A DNA stretch of 64,000 bases from Gremmenia infestans (Eukaryota; Ascomycota; Leotiomycetes; Helotiales; Hamatocanthoscyphaceae), in the NCBI GenBank assembly GCA_032629725.1, contig JAFEVB010000015.1, forward strand, positions 124,001-188,000. Direction: 5' to 3'. The notes below the pieces were generated by a model. That model made no database searches and was not told where the DNA came from. It saw only the letters and a program-made list of their open reading frames with translations. Below, piece after piece: positions 34,937 to 45,644 of this stretch. How positions within the stretch are numbered: the stretch's first letter is position 1; the number at the start of each line of letters is the position of its first letter. Position numbers and translations under genes: made by a program.

Positions 34937-37900
34937 ATGGCATCATACAAAGCTGCGTTCGATCCGCCTACCCGACCAGGGGAGTCGGGACGCAGCAGAA
35001 GGATGGGAACATACATGCAAGGTGAATCGCCGAGGATGGAACATAGAGAGGCAGACATTGCGCATATGCCTGGCCAGATGGGACCGCATCGAGGGCAGTC
35101 TCCAATGCAAAGGACGCAGCCGACAACACTACCAAGACCGAGTATCAGGGAGCCATCGCCGGTTTCAACGTCAGGCCCAGATAATAGGTCCAAAGGGTTT
35201 GGGGGGAGCTTTGGGTTCGGAAAGTCAATTGACAAGCCCTCTGCTGGATCAGGAGCCCGGGAATTAAAAGGGAAATCGTCACGTAATGTTCTCAGAAGGA
35301 AGCCGTCCTCAATCGCCACCCAATCTGGAGGCTCGCGCCCTACTATTGAACGATCAAAGACTGCATCGCCCATGAAGATGTCTCAGCACTCGGGTGAACG
35401 CCGCCCAAGCATGGAGGCCTCGCTGAAATCAGCTGAAGCTTACAATGAGATTTTCACAAGGCCAAGAGCAAGAACTCCAGCAGTCAAAGAGACACCTCGA
35501 ATCATTCCAGAGCTGGACAGGTATCGGACTAGGCCGGAGCAAGTGGTCACTTCAAAAGTCCGTTCCAATGCGGAGGTTCCACACAAACTCGCTACTCAAG
35601 ACTTGCCACCTCCTACTCCTCTGTTATCTGGTACGCCTTTGTATTCAGGAGGTAGCAGTAGCCATCGATACAGTGGTTATAGTGGTAGCGGATATAGTGC
35701 AAGTCCCTCGACGAGATTCTCTGAATCCCCTGGCCCAGGAGGAGCGTACAGCAGGAATACAACGCCGACATCGATGTCTTCCCAATCACCTGGAATCATT
35801 GTCCCTTTGAAGGTAAACACTCCGAGAGTGCGTCAAGGTAGTCCGGCTACATCATCACGACCACCACTTTCCAGGAGAAGAGCGGGAAGTACTCCTAATG
35901 AGGTTGAAGAACCCACACTTGATTCTCAAGGTCTTCCATCTTTGCGAGAGTCAATCAACTCTTCGTCTTCAAATTCGACAGTGAAAGCCGAGAACAAGAG
36001 CAAAGAGAAGGAGAAGAATAGGAAGAAAAAGCGACTATCGCCGCCTCCACCAAGCCCACCGCCTCGGAAGTCCTCACATAAGTTTAAGCAAACAGCACCA
36101 GATCAACATGAATCTCCTTCAAAAGTCGCTCGAGCTCCCCCTGCTAAATCGGTCATGACATCCCCATCCGAGTCTTTTCCATTACAGCGAACAATATCTG
36201 CCCAATCAGAAGCTAAACATACACCGCCTTTGCGGCCGAGCAGAGACGGCGCACCGGATCTTCGATCACAGCTCGGTGACTCATTGGCCATTATGCAGAG
36301 CAACTTATCGGGTATCAGCCTTTCACCAGAGCGTCAACAAAGTGGCGTTTTACGAAGTACAACAACTTCGCCGTTGCAAATGCAGCCGGTTCTTCGACCC
36401 CTTCAGGGAAGTCGCTTACCTCCACGCAATCCATCTCCAAGTCCTGTACAGGCGTCGCAACGTCAGGCGACACCTGCTCCTGCTGGGCTAGGTATAATTC
36501 CGGATCTAAGACCACAGCAGGCCCCTTCGTCCAGCCGCATTACTTCTCGGACTCCTAGTCCAAGTGTCAATAACTCGAAACCTCGCTTTGGGCTTTTCGG
36601 AAGACGTGCTAAGACTACTCCTGAAGTGGCAACATTGGACACAATCAAAGACAAGGCTCTACGGAAAGGGCCTGCAGCAGGTACAGGACATGAAGGCTAT
36701 GGAAGGTACGGGACACGAGGGAGAAGTAGCAGCGCAGGTGCAACGGGAATCAGTCGAGACAGAAGTTTGAGTAGAGGAAGCTCGTCGCAGGATAGTGCCG
36801 CTCATGATCCTTTCTTTCTCGAGCGGATGAGTCCAGTTATTATTGCAGGTGGAGGCGAGATCATCGAGAATCGCAATGCGAGCTCAGAATTGTCCCGCAC
36901 GGAAAGCAGCATCAGCCTCCTATTGGACAGACCGAGCATGGATTCGCGAGACTCGTCCAAGTCCAACCCAAGCAACGAGGTGTCGCGTACTACCCTCTGG
37001 CCCTCTGCTCTTCCCCGCGAAGCTACAAAAAGCACATCGGCGAATACGATACCGAAGGGTCGACGACCTTCCGATAGCAGTGATGATGGGATGCACAACT
37101 CGTCATTAGCCTTCCGTCGGTCGATGCAACGGCTCAATCACTCAACGGGCGCACTTCACCTACCGCCACCTATCAATATCCCAAGCCGAGGTGTCTCGCC
37201 CGCAATGAGTAGCATGGATGCGAGTATTCTATCGGATGAGTCGCAAATGGAAATGAAGGTTGGGAGAGGACGCAAAGACCAGCCGAAGAAGCCGAAGAAA
37301 CTGGAGAAGCGTGCCAAATCTCCGAGGAAGTGGAACTTCTTTCATCGATCGCAGCCGACAAGCAAGTCGAAGGACGAGCCCGCCGTGTCGGTTACTGTTG
37401 GAAAGCCGCCAGCGAAGACTGTAGCTCATTACGCTATGCTCGACTCCTCGGATGAGCAGCAAGACCCGGAGGCTGTGGATCTTGAAGACATACTCCGCGA
37501 TGCCAATGATATGGAACTGTCGAATATGGAACTGGATGCTCTCCAGTTTGGTAACTACAAGGCGAATATTGAGCGCATCGAGAACCTTCACTCCGCGATT
37601 GCGAGTCCCCAGCAGGAGCTACCCCCAAATGCACGATTGGAATCTACAACTGCTGCTCATTTCTTCTCATCGCCTGAAGCGATTCAAGTCACTCCAGATA
37701 TCCCGCCAACGGAGTTGCATCTCGGTAAAGAGATGACACCAACTCGTCCAAGTCGACTTCCCCAGGTTGGCCGGATACCAAAGGTTGTATCTGCTAGGCC
37801 CCAAGCAACATCCCCAAAATCATTCTCGAGACCCTTTGCTAGACTCAGCACTAGCCAACCTCTTTACCAACCTCCAATTTTCGATAAGCAGTCTGTAGCT

Positions 37901-39622
37901 TTGGGACAGAGCCCGCCAAAGTCACTGGTGCCAGATGCGATTTCCCAGACGACCGAATGCCAAGATGTCGACAAAGATCCCAGCGCGCGCCAAAGTTCTA
38001 TTGATGCCAAGTCTGACGCGGCAACTGCTGCAAGTCACCAAGACTTCCTGGTCTTTCCTCTTCGGAAGAATTCTGAAGCCACGACCAGTAGTAGTTCAGG
38101 GGGACACAGCTATGCCGGGACTACAGCAGTAATCCCTGAGACTGATGCTGAGCTTGCAGAGGACGAAGTATGGGATGAGTATGACGACTTGATTGAGAAT
38201 GATGCTACCGTCAAACGCCCGAGCTCGACCACATCATCCCATGCAGGGCCATTTAAGTACGAAGGCTACGAGACTCGCCAGATGAGAAAGAACAAGATGA
38301 AGGCTAAGGAGTCACCCACGTTGGCTCCTCCACCTGAGTACAATGAGCCGATTACCGAGGAGTCTAGACGCTCTCATTTGACTACATCTAGCCACTACAG
38401 CGCTGACATGAGCTCTCGAATGAAGGACGCCTTCAAAGTGGTCCCATCCCCATCAACGCCCATGTCATTTTCGGACTTCTTCGCTGAGTATGGTCATCGC
38501 AACAATTCAGTTCATGACGATTCGGCTCAGAAACCACGTCGGCCCTCGCAAAGCAGGTCAAGGAAATCATCTTCGTCCAGCAATAATCCTCGCTCTTTGT
38601 CCAAGAGACCGATCTCAGAGCAAGATGTATCCCCGATCTCTCAAGTGAATCTTCGTGTTGGATCGATGACAGTCAGCAAGTGGCTTACATTTGGACATGT
38701 GCTCTTCAGTCCTGCCAGGGAAGAGATAATTCAGGTAGAAGAATCATCTAAACGCCATTCAGTCCTTGTCCTTGATGGTCTTGGCAATGGTAGGCACCCC
38801 TTCCCTTCCCCTCATCTGTAGAATAAGCTAATGAAAACAGATGACTGGTCCTTCTACGCCGCAGAAACTTATCCCTCATCAACCTTCTATAACCTCTCTC
38901 CCACGCGCCCCCTCTCCGCCTCCCAACGCACCTCAACCAGTGCCTCTTTTCCACTTACGCCCCCCAACCACCGGCAAATCCACTACACCTCGCCGCTTCA
39001 TAAATTCCCGTTCCCATCATCTACCTTCACCGTAGTAGTCTACCGTTTCCCATCCGCAATGTCTGAAGCCGCGTACCGCAACATCATCGCGGAATCGAAA
39101 CGCGTCTTGAAGCCAGGTGGATATCTCGAAATGGCAATCCTAGATCTCGATATGATGAACATGGGAATCCGAGCGCGGAGGGCAGTCCGCGGCCTGAAGG
39201 TCAAAATCCAGACTTTGGATCCGGGCATGAGTCTTGGGTCTGCTTCTGATACCGTGCTCCGTATTGTCGGCAAACGTGGCTTTGGCGAAATCAAGTCCTG
39301 CAATGTTGGCGTTCCTGTTGCTTCTACTGTCCCGTCTAGCAAGACATATGAGAAGAAGGATGAGAGGAGTCTGGCGGACATGATGAAAGATGACTCTGAT
39401 GCTGGCGATGAAGGCATTACGAAAATGGTTGCCAAGGTGGGGAGGTGGTGGTACACGCGCTGCTACGAGATGGGTGTCCTACCTGACGCCGATGTTTCGA
39501 AGAGTCTGTTTAATGATGGACCCTTGTTGTCTGAATGCGAGACGTGGAACTCGAGTTTTAAACTCGTTGTGGCTTATGCACAGAAGCCCGCTCTGGGAAG
39601 AAGGAGGACTAGCAGTGTCTAA
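34937..39622 (+). CDS. Giant disordered protein with degenerate C-terminal methyltransferase fold
   Basis: Exons 34937-38789 and 38841-39622 with a 51-nt intron (GTAGGC ... AAAACAG, AGCTAATG branch); 1544 residues. Residues 1 to about 1240 are low-complexity and S/P/R-rich with many SP and RxxS sites, typical of disordered phospho-regulated proteins, with basic patches (KEKEKNRKKKRLSPPPPSPP; KKPKKLEKRAKSPRKW). The last about 290 residues align with class I methyltransferases: VLVLDGLGNDDWSFYAAE takes the place of motif I but lacks the glycine-rich GxGxG loop, and FTVVVYRFPSAMSE and KRVLKPGGYLEMAILDLDM correspond to motifs IV-V. VGRWWYTRCYE is near the C-terminus. Similar to the 22033-23742 protein in layout. 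Probably binding or scaffolding, not catalysis; this is inference. Confidence 0.8.
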
Positions 39623-40792
39623 TCCCGCACTTCTCATGATATGTTTGTTCAATGGTGTTTGTTTTTTTCTGCGTTCTTTTGCCTGCCTTGGTTTTTTTCT
39701 TTTTTTTTCTTGAAGCATTTAAGCGTGCATGCATAGCGAGGAAGCGAACATAACACCGCGCAAGATACCAAGGCGCGAGCCTATCTTCTTATTATTCTTA
39801 CATTGCATCTCGGTCACAGGTTGGCATATGCGCGATCTGGTTATTGCTTAGGGACTCGAGCTCAGGTTCGGATTGTTTTGTTTGGATTAATTGGGATGTA
39901 TATGAAGCCATGGCGACTGACTGAACATGATGATGAGATTATGATTTTGCTGTCATTTATGTTTAGATGCTTTTAGTTAGAGATACCCACCCATCCTTCT
40001 TGGAATTTAATGCGATGGATTAATAATATGGATATTTATAAATCGAGCAGATGTTTGCATTACTTTCCTCGATACGTGAGTGAGGGTGAGGTCGGGGTTC
40101 TAAAATCGGAAATTATCAGGGCACCGCAAAGGTGCCAAGGCGCCAACACCCTAAACCGCTTCGGCAGTTTGTTTTGCTATATATATAATAGAGGTAGACT
40201 CGTCCTTGGAAAATCAGGTCTTCACTTGATGATTACTATATTAGGCTAACCAACGTCCAAATTCTCACTGTCAGCTATAGTACTGCAACTAGCTGCTGGA
40301 TATTGGATTATTTAGGGCAGTCAAAACCTGATTTGACACTTCTCCTTCTACAATACCTACACCAGATATAAATACATATTCGGTCTGCTTCATTCGTGAG
40401 TTAATACTAAGCTAAACATTCATAAATCTTACTGGATTTGTAAGGGCCCTGGTTCGTATAAGTGAGATTCTGGGGTGACTCATAAGTGGAGTAGTTGATT
40501 CAGGAAGGAGGTAGACATTGTGAACCCAAGATTGCAATCCATAAGTGCAAATGTTGCCGGGTTGAACACGTGGCAGGCGTGAAAAGTGTGAATTGCCTCT
40601 TATTTAAAGTCAGACCTCCGTCCCGCTTCCTTTAGACTTCAGTTCCATTTCCCCTTCTGGATGCGCGACTTTTGAACTCTCTATTATTTGCAATAAAGCC
40701 TGATAAACAACTCTATACGTCTAAGGCTCCATCAGAACCTCATCAATCCTCTTCCCAAATACCACAGACCTAGTAGAACATCAGACTGCAGT
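39623..40792. other. Intergenic region
   Basis: 1.17 kb with the 3' flank of the preceding gene (T-rich TTTTTTTCTTTTTTTTTC at 39694-39711) and the promoter and leader of the 2EXR gene. The small frame at 40010-40249 has no domain. No RNA gene seen. Confidence 0.5.
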
Positions 40793-41809
40793 ATGTCCTG
40801 GAAATCTCTGATGTCCTATCTCGGTGGTTGGAACCTTCGTCTGTGGCGCCATCGCCGAAAACCGACTGCTCCGAGCCCTGGGAACTTAACGATTTATGGA
40901 TCCGGCATAGTTGGAGGTGGAGCTATTGTGTTCCAAGCGACAGGCTGTAATGCCCTCTCAGGTATATTTCTCTCGTCTCTTCATACAAAGCCAACTAACT
41001 AGTCAAGATGGTAAGTGTGCTATAATCACCAACGATATCCCGTTCCGCTTCTTGTCTCTTCCACTCGAGATCCGCCGTAATATATACTTCTACGCCCTTA
41101 TTACTTCTAAATGTCCAAGGTCAAAAGCAAGCTTCGCACAGCACCTCTGGTAGAAATGTATGCTGAAGGCAAAGACAATATCCATACTCAAGATAGGAAA
41201 TATCTGGACCGCATGTCTATGCAGTCCTTGTTTCGAGTCAATCGGCAAATACACGGAGAAGCTGAGGAGCTCTTGTATGGTGGCAGACGTTTCACATTTG
41301 GATGGTCTACGAGTTCCCACTATTGGAAGCCTGATGATATTTTTCAGCGCTTCAGTACGAGAGCTCGGGAATCGATGAATTCAGTTACTATATTGATTCA
41401 AATTGCCACTTTTAAACTCGGACCGAACTCTCTTTGGGATTACGAAGATCATACCTATTGGTGTGGCAAGTTACAGACGTACCTCGAAGATCTAAGGGGG
41501 GAATTTCCCGCACTGAGGCATGTGACCATATACGCTGATTTACCTCGCATGGTGGACAATATCCTAGCGGTAAAGGCCGTCGCATCCATTGTCAAGTTAG
41601 CTACCATCTTCCGCGGCGTACAGAAGCTGCAAATCGACCTCCCGTACCTACAAGACCGGACGGATCTGTCAACGTATGAGCTGAACAAGCGGATTGTCGC
41701 CAGGGCTATGGATAGGATCAGGGCTGAGGACTGGGAACACCCAGTGGAAATGCTTTTTTCACGTTGTAGCGATCGTCGTGGTCACAGAATGGTCTCTTGG
41801 GACGACTAA
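40793..41809 (+). CDS. 2EXR/F-box-like domain protein
   Basis: Three exons, 40793-40961, 41008-41149 and 41197-41809, with 46-nt and 47-nt introns (GTATAT ... GTCAAG with ACTAACTAG branch; GTAGAA ... AGATAG). Phases agree; 307 residues. The domain starts at about residue 72 with FRFLSLPLEIRRNIYFYAL, the typical 2EXR/F-box-like opening of fungal proteins, followed by SLFRVNRQIHGEAEELLYGG, the second hallmark. The C-terminal half is predicted alpha/beta with no named domain. The family is large and expanded in Leotiomycetes and relatives, and roles are mostly unknown. Translation without removing intron 2 would stop at TGG/TAG, which supports the splice. Exon 1 (MSWKSLMSYLGGWNLRLWRH...) lacks recognisable features, so its ATG is less certain. 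Confidence 0.8.
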
Positions 41810-42898
41810 TAGCTGCAGGATCGCGTCGAGATTGTGTTTCTTGCTAGGAGATTTAGAGACGGGCGTGTTGTTTGGTCTGTAGATATCAATCACCAGATTG
41901 GAGATGAAAGACACGGCGATGTAACTCGATGAAGAGTCTCAAGACAAGGAGTCAATAGCTGGCATGAACAAAAAGGGGTCCTGATACCAGATTAGACAAA
42001 ATTTTCATATGTGGCACAAAGCCCAAGAATGCTAGGGAGTATACAAATCACCTGTTCGTGGTATTTTACATGTTACTTGAGGATATGCCCATGTCGATCT
42101 GGTATCTTCTGGCTTGAATGTGCTTTCATCCTCCTCTTTGCCATAGTTCTCGCAGAGTTGCCAGTTTTGAAGCATGTGCCGTGAAGACCATATCCCAGAG
42201 TTCCCATAGGAAAGACTCTGATGCCATCACTTGTTCGCTTTCTGCGGTTTGCAGCTCGTAATAAAGATAAAGCTCGTCCATCTGTTGGGCGGCCTTCTTG
42301 GGTGATGTTTGAGAAGGCGTCTGAACCAGTTCTTTTAGGAAGTCAATACCCTCTCGGAACTCTCACATACTTTTGCGAATCGGCCCATTTGGAGTTGTAT
42401 CGTTGCCATGGCGAGATTGCTAGAAGATATGTCGTATAAAAGAAAATGCTAAAAGTTTAGGCGGTAAGTAATGCATATGCTTCGTGTAAAAGCTAAACTA
42501 ATCTAGCGTTCGAATTGATTGATGGAAAGTTAGCATGATGTAATCTTCTAATACCCAATGTATATACTTAGAAACAAATGACTTTATTGTAAGAGAAATA
42601 AAGAAATTATTGGCTAATTACTGTTATATTATTAATTCCTATAGTGTTTTACGGCCTCTTATAAAAAGACTGCCAATTATGAACCCTTAATTTTACTAGA
42701 CATAAGAACCAGCACTTATTCTTATCGGTTTCTGATCTATGCCACTTGACATATCATTACTTAGTGCCGCTTTTTCTGTCCACCAACAGCCGTAAAACGG
42801 TATAAGAGTCACGTGTAACCTAAACCATATCTAAGCAGGATTCCAGCGATTCCAATGACCTCGACCACACTGAACTTGCTCCCTGCATCCGCCGTCCA
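41810..42898. other. Intergenic, partly AT-rich
   Basis: 1.09 kb. 42430-42720 is AT-rich and may be a small decayed repeat. No domain on either strand (frame 42221-42439 rejected). Confidence 0.45.
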
Positions 42899-44021
42899 AT
42901 GAACCTCTTTCTTCGACGAGTCTCTCCTATCATACGACCAATGGCAAGTCCGATATCGAGATCTAAAGTCTCGATTCCTCATACCGAAAGAACAGCGAAT
43001 GAACCACGTGACAATGCAAGTCCTCTTCTTCGCCACTCTTCATCATGGCAAGCGCGGACTGATTCTTGCCTAGAGCTTGCGGAAAGTGCTGCTGGAACGT
43101 ATAGAGCAAGTCAATGATGATATTCGGCTGTTCCGGCTCGTCCCAGCTAATAGTGAGAAAGGACTGATGAAGGTGGGGTAATTTCCCTCAGTCCCTGATC
43201 TACTGCCTCTTCAAGCAACAGAAGTAGAAGTCATGATCGTAGCTTTGAATGAAGCCTAAAACTTTTGTTTTACTTAGGAAAATTGGATGCTGATCAAATG
43301 ATAGTTCCTTGCCGGCCAATGGCTCGACGTCTACGTCCCTACAATCCCAAAAGCCGGTGGCTTCACAATAACATCACCGCCGTCACTTCTCGGCTCCCAA
43401 GAACCATACATTGAACTTGCGATCCAAAAGTCACCCTCTAATCCACCTGCTGCTTGGCTTTGGCGGCCTAGTGAAAGCATTCTGGGAAGTGAGCTCCAAG
43501 TCCGGGTGGGCGGCTCGTTCACATGGCCTCCAGTAAACTTCCAAGCCAAGGGGAGGAAGTTGAAACGAGCAGTGTTTGTTGCTGGAGGTGTGGGAATCAA
43601 CCCGCTGATGAGCATGTTAAGCCAGCTAGGCGTCGACCGGGAGGCTAATGATGACTTCGAGGTGCAATTTTTGTACTCAACGAAGGACCCAGGGGCTTCC
43701 AACCTCTCTCGAATTTTGTTTCTCGAAAGACTTCAGCAAGCTTTTGAAGCTCTTGGCGATAAATCTCATCTCCAGTTATTCTTGACACAGAGCAAGGACA
43801 AATCAATAGACGGCAAAAGCCAAGTGGCAGGAGAAAAGACGCCTATCCAGAGGAGAATCCAGGAAGATGATGTACTGAGAGCCCTGGGCCCGGTGGATGA
43901 GAGGAGTGATACTGTATGTTATATTTGTGGAGTGCCAGGAATGACTGATGCTTTTGTGGATCTTGTGCAGAAGGCCGAGGGAGTGGATGAAAGGAATGTC
44001 TTCTGCGAGAAGTGGTGGTGA
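42899..44021 (+). CDS. OXNAD1-like FAD/NAD(P)-binding oxidoreductase, probably mitochondrial
   Basis: Three exons, 42899-43015, 43074-43172 and 43305-44021; 310 residues. Intron 1 (58 nt) uses a GC donor, GCAAGT, with CTGATT branch and GCCTAG acceptor; no GT donor gives the right phase. Intron 2 is 132 nt (GTGGGG ... GATAG). The N-terminus MNLFLRRVSPIIRPMASPIS is R/S-rich, like a mitochondrial presequence. RTANEPRD opens the family core, VLLERIEQVNDDIRLFRL and FLAGQWLDVYVP (73-84) form the FAD-binding barrel, AVFVAGGVGINPLMSML (161-177) is the pyridine-nucleotide loop, and CGVPGMTDAFVD with terminal FCEKWW closes the ferredoxin-reductase-like fold. Family: oxidoreductase NAD-binding domain-containing protein 1. 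Substrate unknown. Confidence 0.85.
43016..43073 (+). other. GC-AG intron
   Basis: The donor is GCAAGT, the standard compensating sequence for GC introns, and the acceptor is GCCTAG. Both ends are phase 0 and join EPRDN to SLRKVLLERI, which the family requires. GT donors at 43008 and 43020 give phase 1 and a broken frame. Confidence 0.75.
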
Positions 44022-45644
44022 ACATTCGCTCGCTCTGAGGATAACACTCGTACTATCTATACATACAGAAGCTGCTTGGGAAGATCGCGTGTAAACCTAA
44101 TGATATAAAATTGTTTCAAGAGGCCATCCTGTTTAGCTTCATTCAAACTCCAAGCGACGAAAAGGGGACATAAGCACGTAGTATGTACGCCAAACCTTTA
44201 CGAGCTTCACAAAAAGACCTACCAAGAAAGCTGTGACCAGTCCAGGTACGGACGATTCATCAAAGGAAATATATCAAGTCCAACGACCCGATATTCGGGA
44301 AATCCCCAAAGCATACTATAACAAGCGGTCGGCGTGTGGGGTTACACTAACTGAATGACTGCACGAATCGAGGACTGACAAGACAGATGCATGCACGGGC
44401 TCACACATGACGCAACTACGATATATTACATGTAGGATGAGACACCTTTTCAAGCCATCCGAATTTTCGATCCAGATGGCCTTTCCACGTGAGCTAGGCA
44501 ATCCTAAAGCATTGATACTACAGACGTAACAAACAACCCCTTTATCATAGTTGAAAAGAATAACTATGCATTAAGTCATTCTTACTAGTGCATCGATCTA
44601 TTTATGCCAGAGCTTGACTCAAGCACGTGCAGAAACTAGCCACGTGACTATGTATTTGCAACACCACTATAAAACAACATGAGCCTTCGAGCTCCCTCTT
44701 TTAACAATCCGCGAATAGAAACAACGCATTTTGACAATTAAAACTACAAGTTTAAGTCTAAACAATGAGGTAAAGCATTATGTGACCTACCCTTCCCTTG
44801 TGCAACAGTTCGTTGTCTCGATCCACTCCACGCACATACGTATTAATATTCAAGTTCCCAATCTCTCTTAAGTCTTGACATCGAAACTAAATGCTATTAT
44901 TTGCACCAGCGTGCGCGTGTCTACCTTGTCTTTCTAATAAAGTTATCAAAAGGCTTAAACGTGTATACGGACATGAAGAGTTGAAGTGAATGAATGGTAT
45001 TGAATGTCTTGAGTTTAATATCATCGAGGTAGGAAATAAGAGCTCTCTATGTCTATGTAGCATCGGTCTATGTGAGATAAGTTAAATATTATAGGGACAT
45101 AGGCTTGCTTAATCTAGTTACAAGCGCAAGACAGGAAATTCATCTCAAGTGAGAAAGACACCAAACAGACAGAGTCAAAATCGATTCATTCCGTTGAAGT
45201 TCTTTTCCTGTATAAAGTGAACACCCAATCACTTTTTGACCTCATATTACCCCTCTCTTGTATGGAATGCGCAGTAATTTATAGATCTATTGATGCTATA
45301 TCTGCAAGCACTATCTAGCACGCACCTCACTTTTACATTCCCTTGATAGATCTCCCTTCAAGTGAATATCGCGGTATCGGATCTGTCAATACTCCCAGCC
45401 ACTCAAAGAATAGGCAGCAATACTCCATTGCCCATTCACTCATTCACAATACAATTGTCCTCCTTAATTGTCAAACCGCATTGTAAAGACGAAGTAGCCT
45501 TCCGAAGAATCCTTCGACTTCCACCTACCCACCTACCTCCCAACGCTTTCTCTTCTCTTCCACGCTCGTAGCTTTACCTTTTACACTCAACTCAACTAAA
45601 CTCAACTCCAATCATAAACACCAAACCAATCTGATCTGAACACC
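44022..45644. promoter_or_regulatory. Intergenic region with promoter-like segment
   Basis: 1.6 kb. Two CACGTG sites (44624-44629, 44641-44646) precede a TATAAAA box at 44668-44674, and an A/C-rich leader ends in ACAATGAG followed by GTAAAG at 44765-44775. This looks like the promoter of a small spliced transcript, but no protein family is recognised. The last 300 bases (C/T-rich) form the upstream region of the AT-hook gene. Confidence 0.4.
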
